Origin: Caenorhabditis elegans
Lineage: Eukaryota > Nematoda > Chromadorea > Rhabditida > Rhabditidae
Assembly (NCBI RefSeq): GCF_000002985.6
Contig: NC_003283.11
Location: 18,911,501 to 18,975,500 of the forward strand
Direction: 5' to 3'
DNA: 64,000 nucleotides
Notes under the pieces: model-generated
What the model was told of the DNA's origin: nothing
Databases searched by the model: none
The model's input: the letters and a program-made list of their open reading frames with translations, nothing else
Part shown: piece by piece, positions 49,601 to 59,062 of the stretch
How the letters are laid out: every line of letters begins with the position of its first letter
How positions within the stretch are numbered: position 1 is the first letter of the stretch
Program-made: the position numbers and the translations under genes

Positions 49601-52600
49601 TCAATATTCCATCGTATCCTGCACAATAACTTCTTCTTCTTCAATAATTTGTTCATGATCCCACACTTCTTCTTCTTGTTCCTGATGTACAATATGGTGG
49701 TGGTGCTCCACACCGAATCTCTGCTCCATTCTAGCCAAAAGCCCGTCGGCCCGGTCTAAAACCGCCGAAAATCTGTCCTGATTTTGCATTTCTCGTCGAA
49801 TAAGCTGTAATTTCAGCTCGTGAAGGTTTTCAGCCGATGTTGATGACGTGGATTGTTGGGGTTCCGGTGGGAAGGTGACACGTTTTAGTAGCGGTGGTGG
49901 TGATGGGGCAAGGTTTCTGGAAAAAAAACTTTTGTTAAAAAACATTAAATATGATATTTCTTATTGAAAAATAGAAAATAGAAATTTGAGATTTTCAAAA
50001 AAAAAAAATTTTTTTTTCAAAATTTTTATATTTAATTTCGAATTCCGTACTTCTGCAAATTTTCTACCACAGGATCCATAGAACCAGTAGCCTCCACAAA
50101 TTCTTGTTCCTCATCAGCAATTTGTTGATATCTCGAGTACTCCTTAGACTCTGTTCGTACTCCATTTTGCTTGAAAGCTGGCTCAAATTGAATTGGTTCA
50201 CCTTTCCAGTAGTATACAATTACAGCGTACTCAGGGGATCCCGGGAAACTGCAAAAAATTCGGTTTTTGAAGGTGGAAAGCTCAAGAAAATTGGTTTTGT
50301 TTAAATTCTACATTCTCTTTAAAAAAATACAATAGCTTTGTTCAATTTTTCATCTGAATCCCTATATTTTACAGTATTTCTGAATAGATATATCGAATTA
50401 AAACTCAAAACCACAATAGTTTTGCTCGAAGTGATTCAAATATTGTATATATTTTGTTTCGAACGCGCAAAATCGAGTGTATTTATTTTCAGTGAAAAAG
50501 TTTTCTTTCAATCGTGTTGGTTTTTAAATATTACATATTCTCAATTGAAATTGTTGCGAAATAGCGTCATTACATAATTTAAATATTTGTTCCCCAGAGT
50601 AATATATTCCGGACCAATAGATTGTCAATACCACTGATGGTTTTACGACTACATATCGTCTCCTGTAATGATGATAAACAATTATGGTTATAACTGATTG
50701 ACAATGTTACATTTAAGATTACATTCAATATTCTTTTTGAAAATTGTAAGGATTCCCACCCTTTTCACTTCACATTTTACATAAATAAATACTAATTTAT
50801 TTGCCTGTAAATTCTCTCTGATAATTTACAGAAAGAACGGACGAAATCGGTCAAGGACAACGATTTCTACAGCGAGGACAATTCGTGTGGAGGAGAAACT
50901 CCAGTTCAAACCGCCGCCAAGCTGTCGTTGGTCGCATTGTCGCGTCGAGACCCGTCGTCGTTAAAGGCTGCGCCTTTAGCCCGGAAATGCCTATATAAGG
51001 AGAGGAGGACGCTCATTTGTGATCATTTCTTAACTCTTTAACCCGTTACTTGTCGTTTTCCCTTTTCTCTCGTTTACTCTGTTTCGACGATGCAATTCGT
51101 CTGTTCCCTTTTACTTAATAAACCCTTATAAGATCGATCAGTGTGCGTGAGTGGCAGTTACATCCTATACCTTTATTAAATAAATATGTTAGCCTAAAAA
51201 ATAAGCCATATATATATATATATATATACATTAAAGACAATTTCCATCATAAATAGGTCTCCTATTTTTCTTGATGGCACACACAAAATTATGAAAGAAA
51301 TTATTTTTAATATGACTAACATTTTTTTTAGACTAACATAATTACTTTAAATAGAATGTCTAAATTAAGATTAGATGTATCATATTTGAATCAGTTAACC
51401 ATCATTGTAAGTTACAATGATGGTTAACTGATTCAAATATGATACATCTAATCTCAATTTCAAACATTCTATTTAAAATAATTATGTTAGTCTAAAAATG
51501 TTAGTCATATTAAAAATAATTTCTTTCATAATTTTGTGTGTGCCATCATGAAAAATAGGAGACGATATGTAATCGTAAAACCATCAGTGGTACTTACAAC
51601 TCATCGGCCCGGAAAACATTACTCTGCGGAAATTATATTCAAATTATGCAATGATATATTTGTAATATTTATGTATGTAATGTATGTATGTAATGTAAGT
51701 AATGTATGCATGTACTGTATTGTATTGTATGTAATGTAAGTAATGTATGTATTTAATGTACTGTATTATATGTAATGTAATGAATGTAATTTAATGTAAT
51801 ATTTACAAAACCAACACTTTTTGTGTAATGTAATACTTAAAAAACAACACTAATTGAAACTTATTCACTGCAAATAAATATTCTCGAATCATCCATTCGA
51901 AACAATTTATTTGAACCATTTCGAGAAAAACTGTTGTGGTTTTAACTTTTAATTCAACATATCTATTCAGAAATACTGTAAAATAAGAATTTACATGAGC
52001 AATTGAATAAAGTTATCAGGTATATACTTAAAAAAAAGGTGGTATTCTAGCAATTTAGTAGTATTTCAGCATTTGCCGAATTTAATTTTCATTAGCGCTG
52101 TTAATCGAATTCTTCCACTTTTTCCTAATACCGTACCTCTCCGAATTCTTCCCCTTCGCCGTATAAATTTTCCTAACAAAATTCTTCTGCACCTGAGTGT
52201 GCTCATATCGTTTCGAGGCGATTTTCACGTCATAATCCATGCCAGCAGGAAGTTTACCGGCTTTATCAACACGGATCGCATCACCATTTTCAGATATTTT
52301 ATAGAAACGGCTGAAACCCGATGGTTTATTCCAGATTCCGTTGTCGTCACGTCGAAGTTCTAAAAGACAGTGTCCCATTCGTTTGAGATCAATCACAAAT
52401 GTGCCGTTTTGACGATATCCCAGTGGAACAGAGGAGCATAGTCTGAAAATTGGAAAATTTCGAGAGATTTTGGGTCCCGCCACGATGATGATGACCAACT
52501 TATTAGTGTCAATTGGTGTTGCACCAAGCATAATTGCAGTCGCCTCGTCGAATGAAACAATACAATGTGAATAGATATTGAATCCTTCATAATATGCAGA

Positions 52601-55600
52601 TACCATTTGTGGCATACTTGTCATGTTCACTTTTTCCTGCAAAAAAAATTAGGAACATTGAATTTTGAAGAATTTAATCGCAATTTTAATATAAATTTGA
52701 AAAAAAATTGGAATTTTTTAAAATTTCCTTGTCAAAAATTGTTTTTTTTTCTATTTTCTTATATTTTTTCCAATTTTCCCGGAATTCTTTACTTACATAT
52801 GACTTCTTCTCCCAATTTGGCCTTCTAACCGTTTGTCGTGACGTCACGGGAGGTACAAAATTCCATGGGCGGCCTGCATGCCATGAATATGTGACTATTG
52901 AAAATGGAAGACGGCCTGCGCCTTTAAATCCAGTGTAAATCTGAAAAATAACATGGGTTTCGAAAAAAAAAACTAAAAACGAAGGGTTTTGAAAATTAGC
53001 AGCGCACAAAAAATTAGCAGCGCCCAAAAAAAAAGCAGCGCCCAAAAAAATAGCAGCGCCCAAAAAAAAAAGCAGCGACCAAAAAATTAGCAGCGCCCAA
53101 AAAAAAAGCAGCGCCCAAAAAAATAGCAGCGCCCAAAAAATTAGCAGCGACCAAAAATTAATTTTTTTTCGCAATTTTTTTTTGAATTTTTTACAGAAAA
53201 ATGGAATTTTATTGAAATTTACTAACAAATGGAGCAGTATCTAAATTTTAACACTATTTTCTCGTTAAAATTGCTACTTTTGCCATGGTGTATCGATTAA
53301 CCAGCCGATTTTTTTTAAACTCTTCAAGCAATCGATGCACGCTAAAAACATTATTTTTCACCAATTTTCCTTACAAGCTAAAATGGAGATTTTCACAACA
53401 ATTTCCGAACCTTTCTCTGAAACTGTCCCCGTCCTTCATCGCCGCCACGTGTCACTTGATTATCGTACTTTTTGAGAATTATTTTATACGTAAATTCCTT
53501 TGTCCACTGCTTCAATCGTCCTTTTCCATCGTCGGCTCTGATGAGATTTCCGTCGGCGGTTTCAGTGTAGAAGCGTGTTTTTCCGCTGGGTATGTCTGGA
53601 AAATTGAGGGATTTTTCGATATTTTTGATTTTCCGGTCAATTTGCGTATAATCTCGGCATTTTTCTGACTTTTTCTGACTACTTTGAAATTTTTTGGTGA
53701 TGAGCCTACCTAGTAATCCTGCCAATTTCGTGGCGAGACCCACAATTTTTATATTTTTGGAACCAGCAGCTCAAGGTGGTTCTAAAAATATAGAATTTAT
53801 GGGTTTCGTCACGAAATTGGCAGGATGATTACGGTAGCCTCATCACCAACAAACTTCAAGGTTGTCAGAAATATGCCGAGATTATACGCAAATTGACCGG
53901 AAAAACATGAGGAATTTGAATTTTTCTATATAAATTCCAAATTCAGGGAAAAATATCGAAAAATCCCTCAGTAAGTTACCCCATTTCCCATTATCATCGT
54001 TGCCAATAATACTATATCCATTTTCCGTATTAATCAGAAAAGTTCCTTCATGTTTGAATTGCAATGGAACCGTTTTGCACACTTTTTCCTCGTCGATTTC
54101 TTGAATTCCGATGAGGATCTCGCATGCTTCTGGAATATATATGTGTATATATATATATATATATATGCGTATACATACATTGAATTAGGTAATATCACTT
54201 ATTTTATATAGTTTTTAAAAATCTGAAAATATTGATTTTCCAATGTATTTTGCAAATTTTTTCGCAAATTTATAATAGAAAATGCCACTTTTCAGATATT
54301 TTTTTGCTATAAAGTTTTAGTCGCTGCAATTTTTTTTTGTTTTCGTGATGAGACCATTTTCCTGTTTGTTTTTGGAATAAGGAGACCACTGCGGTTCGAA
54401 TAAGTATAATCATGAGTAGTAGGTTTCGAATTTATTAAATTTTTGTAAAAGTTTTTGGGTCCCGCCACGAAAACCAGAAAAACTAGTGTAACTCTCGGCG
54501 AATTTTAAATTTTTCATAGTTTTGAAATCAGTATCAGATGGCGGTTCGAATGAGTATAATCATGAATAAATTTTAAAAATTTCAGAAAATGTTTGAATTT
54601 CCGGGTCTCGCCACGATCAACTAATTTTCAGATGGAAAAGTTCATAGAACATCTGGAAAAAACTCAAACATGAATTTTAAAATTTTGGCGAGAAATTGAA
54701 AATTTTTTGAAAAAACTTTTTTGAAGGAACTCAAAATTTTCCAATTTTCGAAATAATTTTTTTTTTGGTAGGTGCTAAAACCTTTAAAATCGATAGCTCG
54801 ATTGCTATAGAGTGGCCATTGATCAAATGTTGTTGTTGTTGGCTGAAAATCGTCAGCTTCTCCTAGTCGTTCCATTGGTGGCGGAGTATCAGATTGCCCA
54901 TCTTGATCACTTTCTTCATTTTCTAACCCGAATCTTGACGAATTATCTGGAAAATGGAGGATTTTTAGGCGCTTTTCATCATCAAAAAACACCTAATTTT
55001 CTACCTTTTTCCACCTCTTCGACGGTATTATTCATCGCCTCTTGTTTAATCATTTCGTCGGTTTTTGCCAACGCGGATTCCGCCATAACTTTGAACATAT
55101 TCGTCATTCCGGGCAAATTTCGATTCAGAATCGATCCGTGCTTATTAATCATTGGAATTTGCTTTTTGGGCTCTTTTTCCTCCCTTCGGGCTCCAGCTTT
55201 CGCCAGAAACGTGGCATTTTTCGCTTCGAGACTCTGATTTGTGAGTAGTACGGTATTTGATGGATATGCAACACCATCTTTAATTAGGCGAGCACGTTTT
55301 GAAGGTGGTGGAGCTGCTGCTGATGATGATGATGTAGATGGAAGGGAGTCTACCTGGAAAATCTGGTGGGATTTAGTGATGGAATTCCAAGAAAAATCGA
55401 TATTTTTTGATTTAAATTGGCAGCGCCCAGAAAATTAGTAGCGCCTAAAAAATTAGCAGCGCCCAAAAGATTAGCAGCGCCCAAAAAAATTAACAGCGCC
55501 TAAAAAATTAGCAGCGCCCAAAAAATTAGCAGCGCCCAAAAAATTAGCAGCGCCCAAAAAATTAGCAGCGCCTAAAAAATTGCGCTGCTGTAACTACAAA

Positions 55601-56287
55601 CTACACAATTTTCGGTGTTTTTTTTTGAAAATAAGCAAATTAACCGCTTTTAAGAAGGAAAAACCGCATTTTTAGCGAATTTTTGGTGCTGCTAACACTA
55701 CAAACTACAAAAATTGCAACTAATTTTTGGTTTTTAGCTATGAAAATTTGCAGTTTTCAATTTATTATTCGAGAAGAGTGCAATATTGTTAATTTTTTGT
55801 TGAAAAAATCGTATTTTCAGCCAGCTTTTGGTGAATATTTGTGTCTAAAAGCGATAAAATTGGAGAAAATGTAAAATTTAGCTGATTTAGGTCAATTTCA
55901 GCTGAATTTCCTTCGGAAATCGGTAGAAATTCGTTTCTTTCCGGTTTTTATTGAATTTTCACGCGATAATATCGATTTTTGGCCAATTTTCGCTCGAAAA
56001 TCTCACATATTCCTCGTCGACAATTTCCTCTTCATAAATCTCTTGCGACGATGTCGTCGGATCATAGGGATTCCCATAAACCATTGTATTTCCATTTTCT
56101 TCCACATAAATTGGGTCTTCTGCAAAAAAAACACGGTTTTTAGGCGAAAAATCGATATTTCAACTGAAAAAAAACCTATAAAAATCTCGATTCCCTGCTC
56201 GTCGATGTACTTGTAGACGGTTTTTTCAGCATTTTTCGGGATTTCAGATGGAATTTCTGGATTTCCAACTGGGGAAGGTGGTTCCAT
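49601..56287 (-). CDS. Protein with a tandemly duplicated unrecognised domain, 724 aa, 11 exons
   Basis: Exons: 56287-56176, 56119-56007, 55353-55005, 54946-54782, 54129-53980, 53595-53411, 52940-52797, 52636-52500, 52442-52137, 50248-50051, 49916-49601; all phases agree. Residues 1-235 are acidic and Ser/Pro-rich with a basic patch (PPSKRARLIKDG). Two copies of one module follow: about 236-395 and 426-580. Matching landmarks: LYSNRAIDFKEACEILIG with IYSHCIVSFDEATAIMLG, VPLQFKHEGTFLIN with VPLGYRQNGTFVID, DDNGKWDIPSG with DDNGIWNKPSG, RKIYT in both, and IVTYSWHAGRPWNF with VIVYYWKGEPIQF. The C-terminus has a coiled coil (LKLQLIRREMQNQDRF) and a His/Glu-rich tail. Reading through exon 9 would instead stop at 52082. 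The ATG is the first in frame; codons upstream to 56413 stay open, so the N-terminus is uncertain. A chromatin or DNA-binding role is a guess. Confidence 0.75.
50664..51162 (+). mobile_element. Probable solo LTR, 499 bp
   Basis: Starts TGTAATGATGAT and ends GGCAGTTACA (TG...CA). It contains a TATA box (ctatataagg, 50991) and a polyadenylation signal (AATAAA, 51117), in the order of an LTR promoter, and its centre is GC-richer than its surroundings. The flanks share tcc/tcct, too short to be a sure target duplication. It interrupts the left arm of the palindrome. No internal retrotransposon sequence is present. Confidence 0.6.
51660..51810. repeat. Microsatellite of tatg/taatg units
   Basis: Irregular atgtatgtaatgtaagtaatg repetition within the right arm of the palindromic element. 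Confidence 0.85.
52996..53160. repeat. GCAGCGCCCAAAAAATTA minisatellite in intron 6 of the 724-aa gene
   Basis: About eight copies, in the orientation opposite to the array at 47250-47896. Confidence 0.9.
53596..53979. repeat. Near-complete palindromic intron (intron 5 of the 724-aa gene)
   Basis: The intron from donor 53979 to acceptor 53596 is one long inverted repeat centred near 53770. Pairing words: gggatttttcgatatttttg with aaaaatatcgaaaaatccc, ccggtcaatttgcgtataat with its complement near 53880, and cctgccaatttcgtggcgag with its near-complement near 53810. Confidence 0.85.
54355..54672 (+). pseudogene. Inverted decayed copy of the zinc-finger gene's upstream region and first codons
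   Basis: On the plus strand, inside intron 4 of the 724-aa gene, the text gccacgatcaactaattt-tcag-ATGG at 54610-54635 matches the start of the zinc-finger gene (minus strand, 48672). It encodes MEKFIEHLEKTQT then a stop, against MESFLEHLEQLKHEF in the intact gene. DNA similarity continues past the stop (actcaaacatgaatttt). The upstream part matches the 130-150-bp repeat. Confidence 0.75.
55425..55582. repeat. GCAGCGCCCAAAAAATTA minisatellite in intron 2 of the 724-aa gene
   Basis: About eight copies, with the same orientation as at 52996. An actacaaacta word follows it, as in the longer composite array at 56835. Confidence 0.9.
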
Positions 56288-56418
56288 ATTTGAACTCGCG
56301 CCGAAAATCGATGATTTGGAAGCGTGTTTCGTCCACTTTTGCGTCACTTTCTCTGCGTCTCCACGGGTTAGCCGTGGAGCGCGCTTGCATTGTGTACAAA
56401 AAAAAAAATCCACAAAGC

Positions 56419-56424
56419 TTTATT
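56419..56424 (-). promoter_or_regulatory. Polyadenylation signal AATAAA
   Basis: On the minus strand, 144 nt after the stop of the 110-aa gene and 132 nt before the ATG of the 724-aa gene. Confidence 0.6.
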
Positions 56425-56503
56425 TGTCAGCGCAAATAATTAAAATTGCGAAAAAAAAACCATTTTGGGGTACATAAAGCAAGTGAAAATGGGAACCCAA
56501 ATT

Positions 56504-56524
56504 GGGGGGGGGGGGGGGGGGGGG
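56504..56524. repeat. 21-base poly-G tract
   Basis: Uninterrupted G run on the plus strand, 44 bp past the stop of the 110-aa gene. It therefore lies in that gene's 3' UTR as poly-C RNA. Confidence 0.95.
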
Positions 56525-56567
56525 AGAGAATGGGAACAAATTTAACAGGAAAATCAGAGAGAGAGTA

Positions 56568-58019
56568 TCAATAATTGTTGGTGTGAAATGTGTGAGCCAA
56601 CTTGAGGAATTGCTCGTTGCGGCCCCACTCCAGAGCTTGTTGGTACGACTTTTGGCAGGCGGCTGAAAAAAAAAATACATTGAAAAACTGAAATTTTACT
56701 GAAAATTGGGGAAAATTTTCGGTTTTCCGTAAAAATTTGAAGATTTTCCCATTAAATTGAGTTTACTTTTCGTAATTCAAGCTGAAAATTGACATAAAAT
56801 CACTGCAGAAGCGATTCTTGTAGTTTGTAGTCTTAGCAGCGCCCAAAATTGGATTAGCAGCGCCCAAAAACTTGCAGTTTGTAGTCTTAGCAGCGCCCAA
56901 AATTGGATTAGCAGCGCCCAAAAACTTGCAGTTTGTAGTCTTAGCAGCGCCCAAAATTGAATTAGCAGCGCCCAAAACTTGTAGTTTGTGGTCTTAGCAG
57001 CGCCCAAAATCTTGTAGTTTGTAGTCTTAGCAGCGCCCAAAAACTTGTAGTTTGTAGTCTTAGCAGCGCCCAAAATTGAATTAGCAGCGCCCAAAACTTG
57101 TAGTTTGTGGTCTTAGCAGCGCCCAAAAACTTGTAGTTTGTAGTCTTAGCAGCGCCCAAAAACTTGTAGTTTGTAGTCTTAGCAGCGCCCAAAACTTGTA
57201 GTTTGTAGTCTAAGCAGCGCCCAAAATCTTGTAGTTTGTAGTCTGAGCAGCGCCGAAAAACTTGTAGTTTGTAGTCTTAGCAGCGCCCAAAACTTGTAGT
57301 TTGTAGTCTAAGCAGCGCCCAAAACTTGTAGTTTGTAGTCTTAGCAGCGCCCAAAAAATTAGCAGCGCCCAAAACTTGTAGTTTGTAGTGTAAGCAGCGC
57401 CTAAAATTGAATTATTTAGCAGTTACCAAAAAAAATTCGCGTTTGGTGGGAAAATACGTAGAATTTGCACTTTCTTGTATTTTTTCAAATTGTTATGCCC
57501 AAATTTGGGGTCTATAATTGCAAAATAGAGCTTTAATTTCAAAATTTGTGCAGAAAATTTAGTGAAATCCACTGAAAATTCTGAAAAATGCTCGGCAGCG
57601 CGCCGATATTTGTTTTCCATGGATTCCTAGGCAATATTGATGAAAATTTGCAATTTTACAACGGGAAAATGTTGAAATTTGCGGAAAACTAGAGGATTTC
57701 CGGAAAAATCCACGAGTTTTTCGATTTTTATTTAAAAAAACAGGGTTTTATCCGGTTTTTTCTCCAAATTTTCTCAAAAACCCTGCAAATTATTACTTTG
57801 CGTGACTGTCGTCGTCGTCATCGACGTGTTCAACGCGGTGTCAGAAGACGATCTCTGAAGTGTCGGAGCATCCAACGTGGCAGCAGCAGCGGCCAGTTGG
57901 GAGACGTCGAGCATCGTCTGTGCACGTCCGAATCCTGGCGACGAGATTGGTGTGTTCTGCACGAATTTCGGCTCATTTGGCGGAGATGATGGGGGGACTT
58001 TTGACGTGGATTGACCCAT
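56568..58019 (-). CDS. Putatively N-myristoylated 110-aa protein, 2 exons
   Basis: Exons 58019-57782 and 56662-56568 join in phase and close at TGA. The start MGQSTSK fits an N-myristoylation site (Gly2, Ser at position 6 or nearby). It is followed by a Pro/Ser/Ala-rich disordered stretch (KVPPSSPPNEPK, LAAAAATLDAP) and a compact helical C-terminus (ACQKSYQQALEWGRNEQF...HTFHTNNY). A ttttcag site sits 7 nt upstream of the ATG, fitting trans-splicing. An upstream exon-like piece at 58082-58140 would be 5' UTR, since its own ATG stops after three codons. The single intron is filled by a composite minisatellite. The gene lies 281 bp ahead of the 724-aa gene on the same strand, typical operon spacing. 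I do not recognise the family. Confidence 0.7.
56835..57415. repeat. Composite minisatellite in the intron of the 110-aa gene
   Basis: About 17 units of roughly 32 bp combine the gcagcgcccaaaa word with cttgtagtttgtagtctta. This is a higher-order form of the simple array, with the two words alternating. Confidence 0.9.
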
Positions 58020-59062
58020 TTTTTGACTGAAAAATTGGAATTTTCGGGGGAAAATTGGGGGTTTTGTTGAAAAACCAAACCTTTTATTCAGTATTCGCTG
58101 TGAAAATCGTTTTTTACGAGCGATTCTCAGGCGAGCATCTGGAAAATTGATATTAAATGGAGGAAAATTCAAGATTTTCGAAATTTTTCGAAAAATAGGC
58201 AGTTTTTACGCGAAGTTTACAGTTTTAAACCGAAAAATATGGAATTTTAATCGATTTTTAGCTAAAAAATCACAAAAAATCACAAAAAATCACAAAAATC
58301 AACGAAACAGACGCAGAGATACACGAAAAGCTGCGCGCAAACAAAAAAAAACCAAAACAACTTTGTCCGAGAGGAATACACGCGGTGGATCGTAACGGGA
58401 TATCCGAGAGGATTTGAGCGACGCGCCTTTAAGGAATACGGTGGAATTTATTGACTTTATTCAATTTTAAAGGATATTGTTCGTTTTTAGGCGATTTACT
58501 TAATTTTAAAAAAAGTAAAAGTAATGTCTAAGATGAAAATATTTGAAAAAAAGTATTTTCCGAAAATTCCAACTAAAAACTTCAAATTTTCAGATTTTAC
58601 CGAGGAAAACACCAATAATCAATAGTTAGGCGTTGCTAATTTTTTGGGCGCTGCTAATTTTTGGGCGCTGCTAATTTTTTTGGCGCTGCTAATTTTCTGG
58701 GCGCTACTAATTTTTTGGGCGCTGCTAATTTTTTGGGCGCTGCTAATTTTCTGGGCGCTGCTAATTTTCTGGGCGCTGCTAATTTTCTGGGCGCTGCTAA
58801 TTTTTTGGGCGCTGCTAATTTTTGGGCGCTGCTAATTTTTTTGGCGCTGCTAATTTTCTGGGCGCTGCTAATTTTTTGGGCGCTGCTAATTTTTTGGGCG
58901 CTGCTAATTTTTTGGGCGCTGCTAATTTTTTGGGCGCTGCTAATTTTTTGGGCGCTGCTAATTTTTGGTGTTTCCTTGTAAAATCTTCAAATTTTTCAAG
59001 AAAAATTTATTAAAACCCGTAAAAATCAATAAAATATACACGTAAATTGTAAAAATTTTTCA
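58020..59062. other. Intergenic region between transporter and 110-aa gene
   Basis: Contains a minisatellite of about 18 GGCGCTGCTAATTTTTTG units (58627-58972), in the same orientation as at 47250. The transporter's polyadenylation signal (AATAAA, minus strand, 59011-59006) is at its right end. A GC-rich patch at 58290-58440 (gaaacagacgcagagataca) may be the promoter side of the 110-aa gene. No gene seen. Confidence 0.6.

Larger units (their letters stand above)
50310..52045. mobile_element. 1.7-kb palindromic element in intron 9 of the 724-aa gene
   Basis: Two arms pair over almost their whole length around a centre at 51411 (attgtaa-g-ttacaat). The inner arms (about 51250-51410 and 51412-51560) are very similar; the outer arms (50310-50660 and 51570-52045) are more diverged, for example tacagtatttctgaataga near 50370 against its complement near 51970. 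The left arm is split by a solo LTR and the right arm by a tatg/taatg microsatellite. No reading frame of interest. Confidence 0.75.

Noticed and set aside
52073..55237. Plus-strand frames opposite the 724-aa gene
   Set aside because: Shadows of its exons; the minus strand gives the duplicated domain with matching splice phases.
47250..58972. CRISPR array (short regularly repeated units)
   Set aside because: Units are contiguous with no unique spacers, and the genome is eukaryotic; these are minisatellites.
58644..59013. Repetitive 'GAANFLGAANF' proteins
   Set aside because: Translation of the 19-bp minisatellite in shifting frames, not coding sequence.
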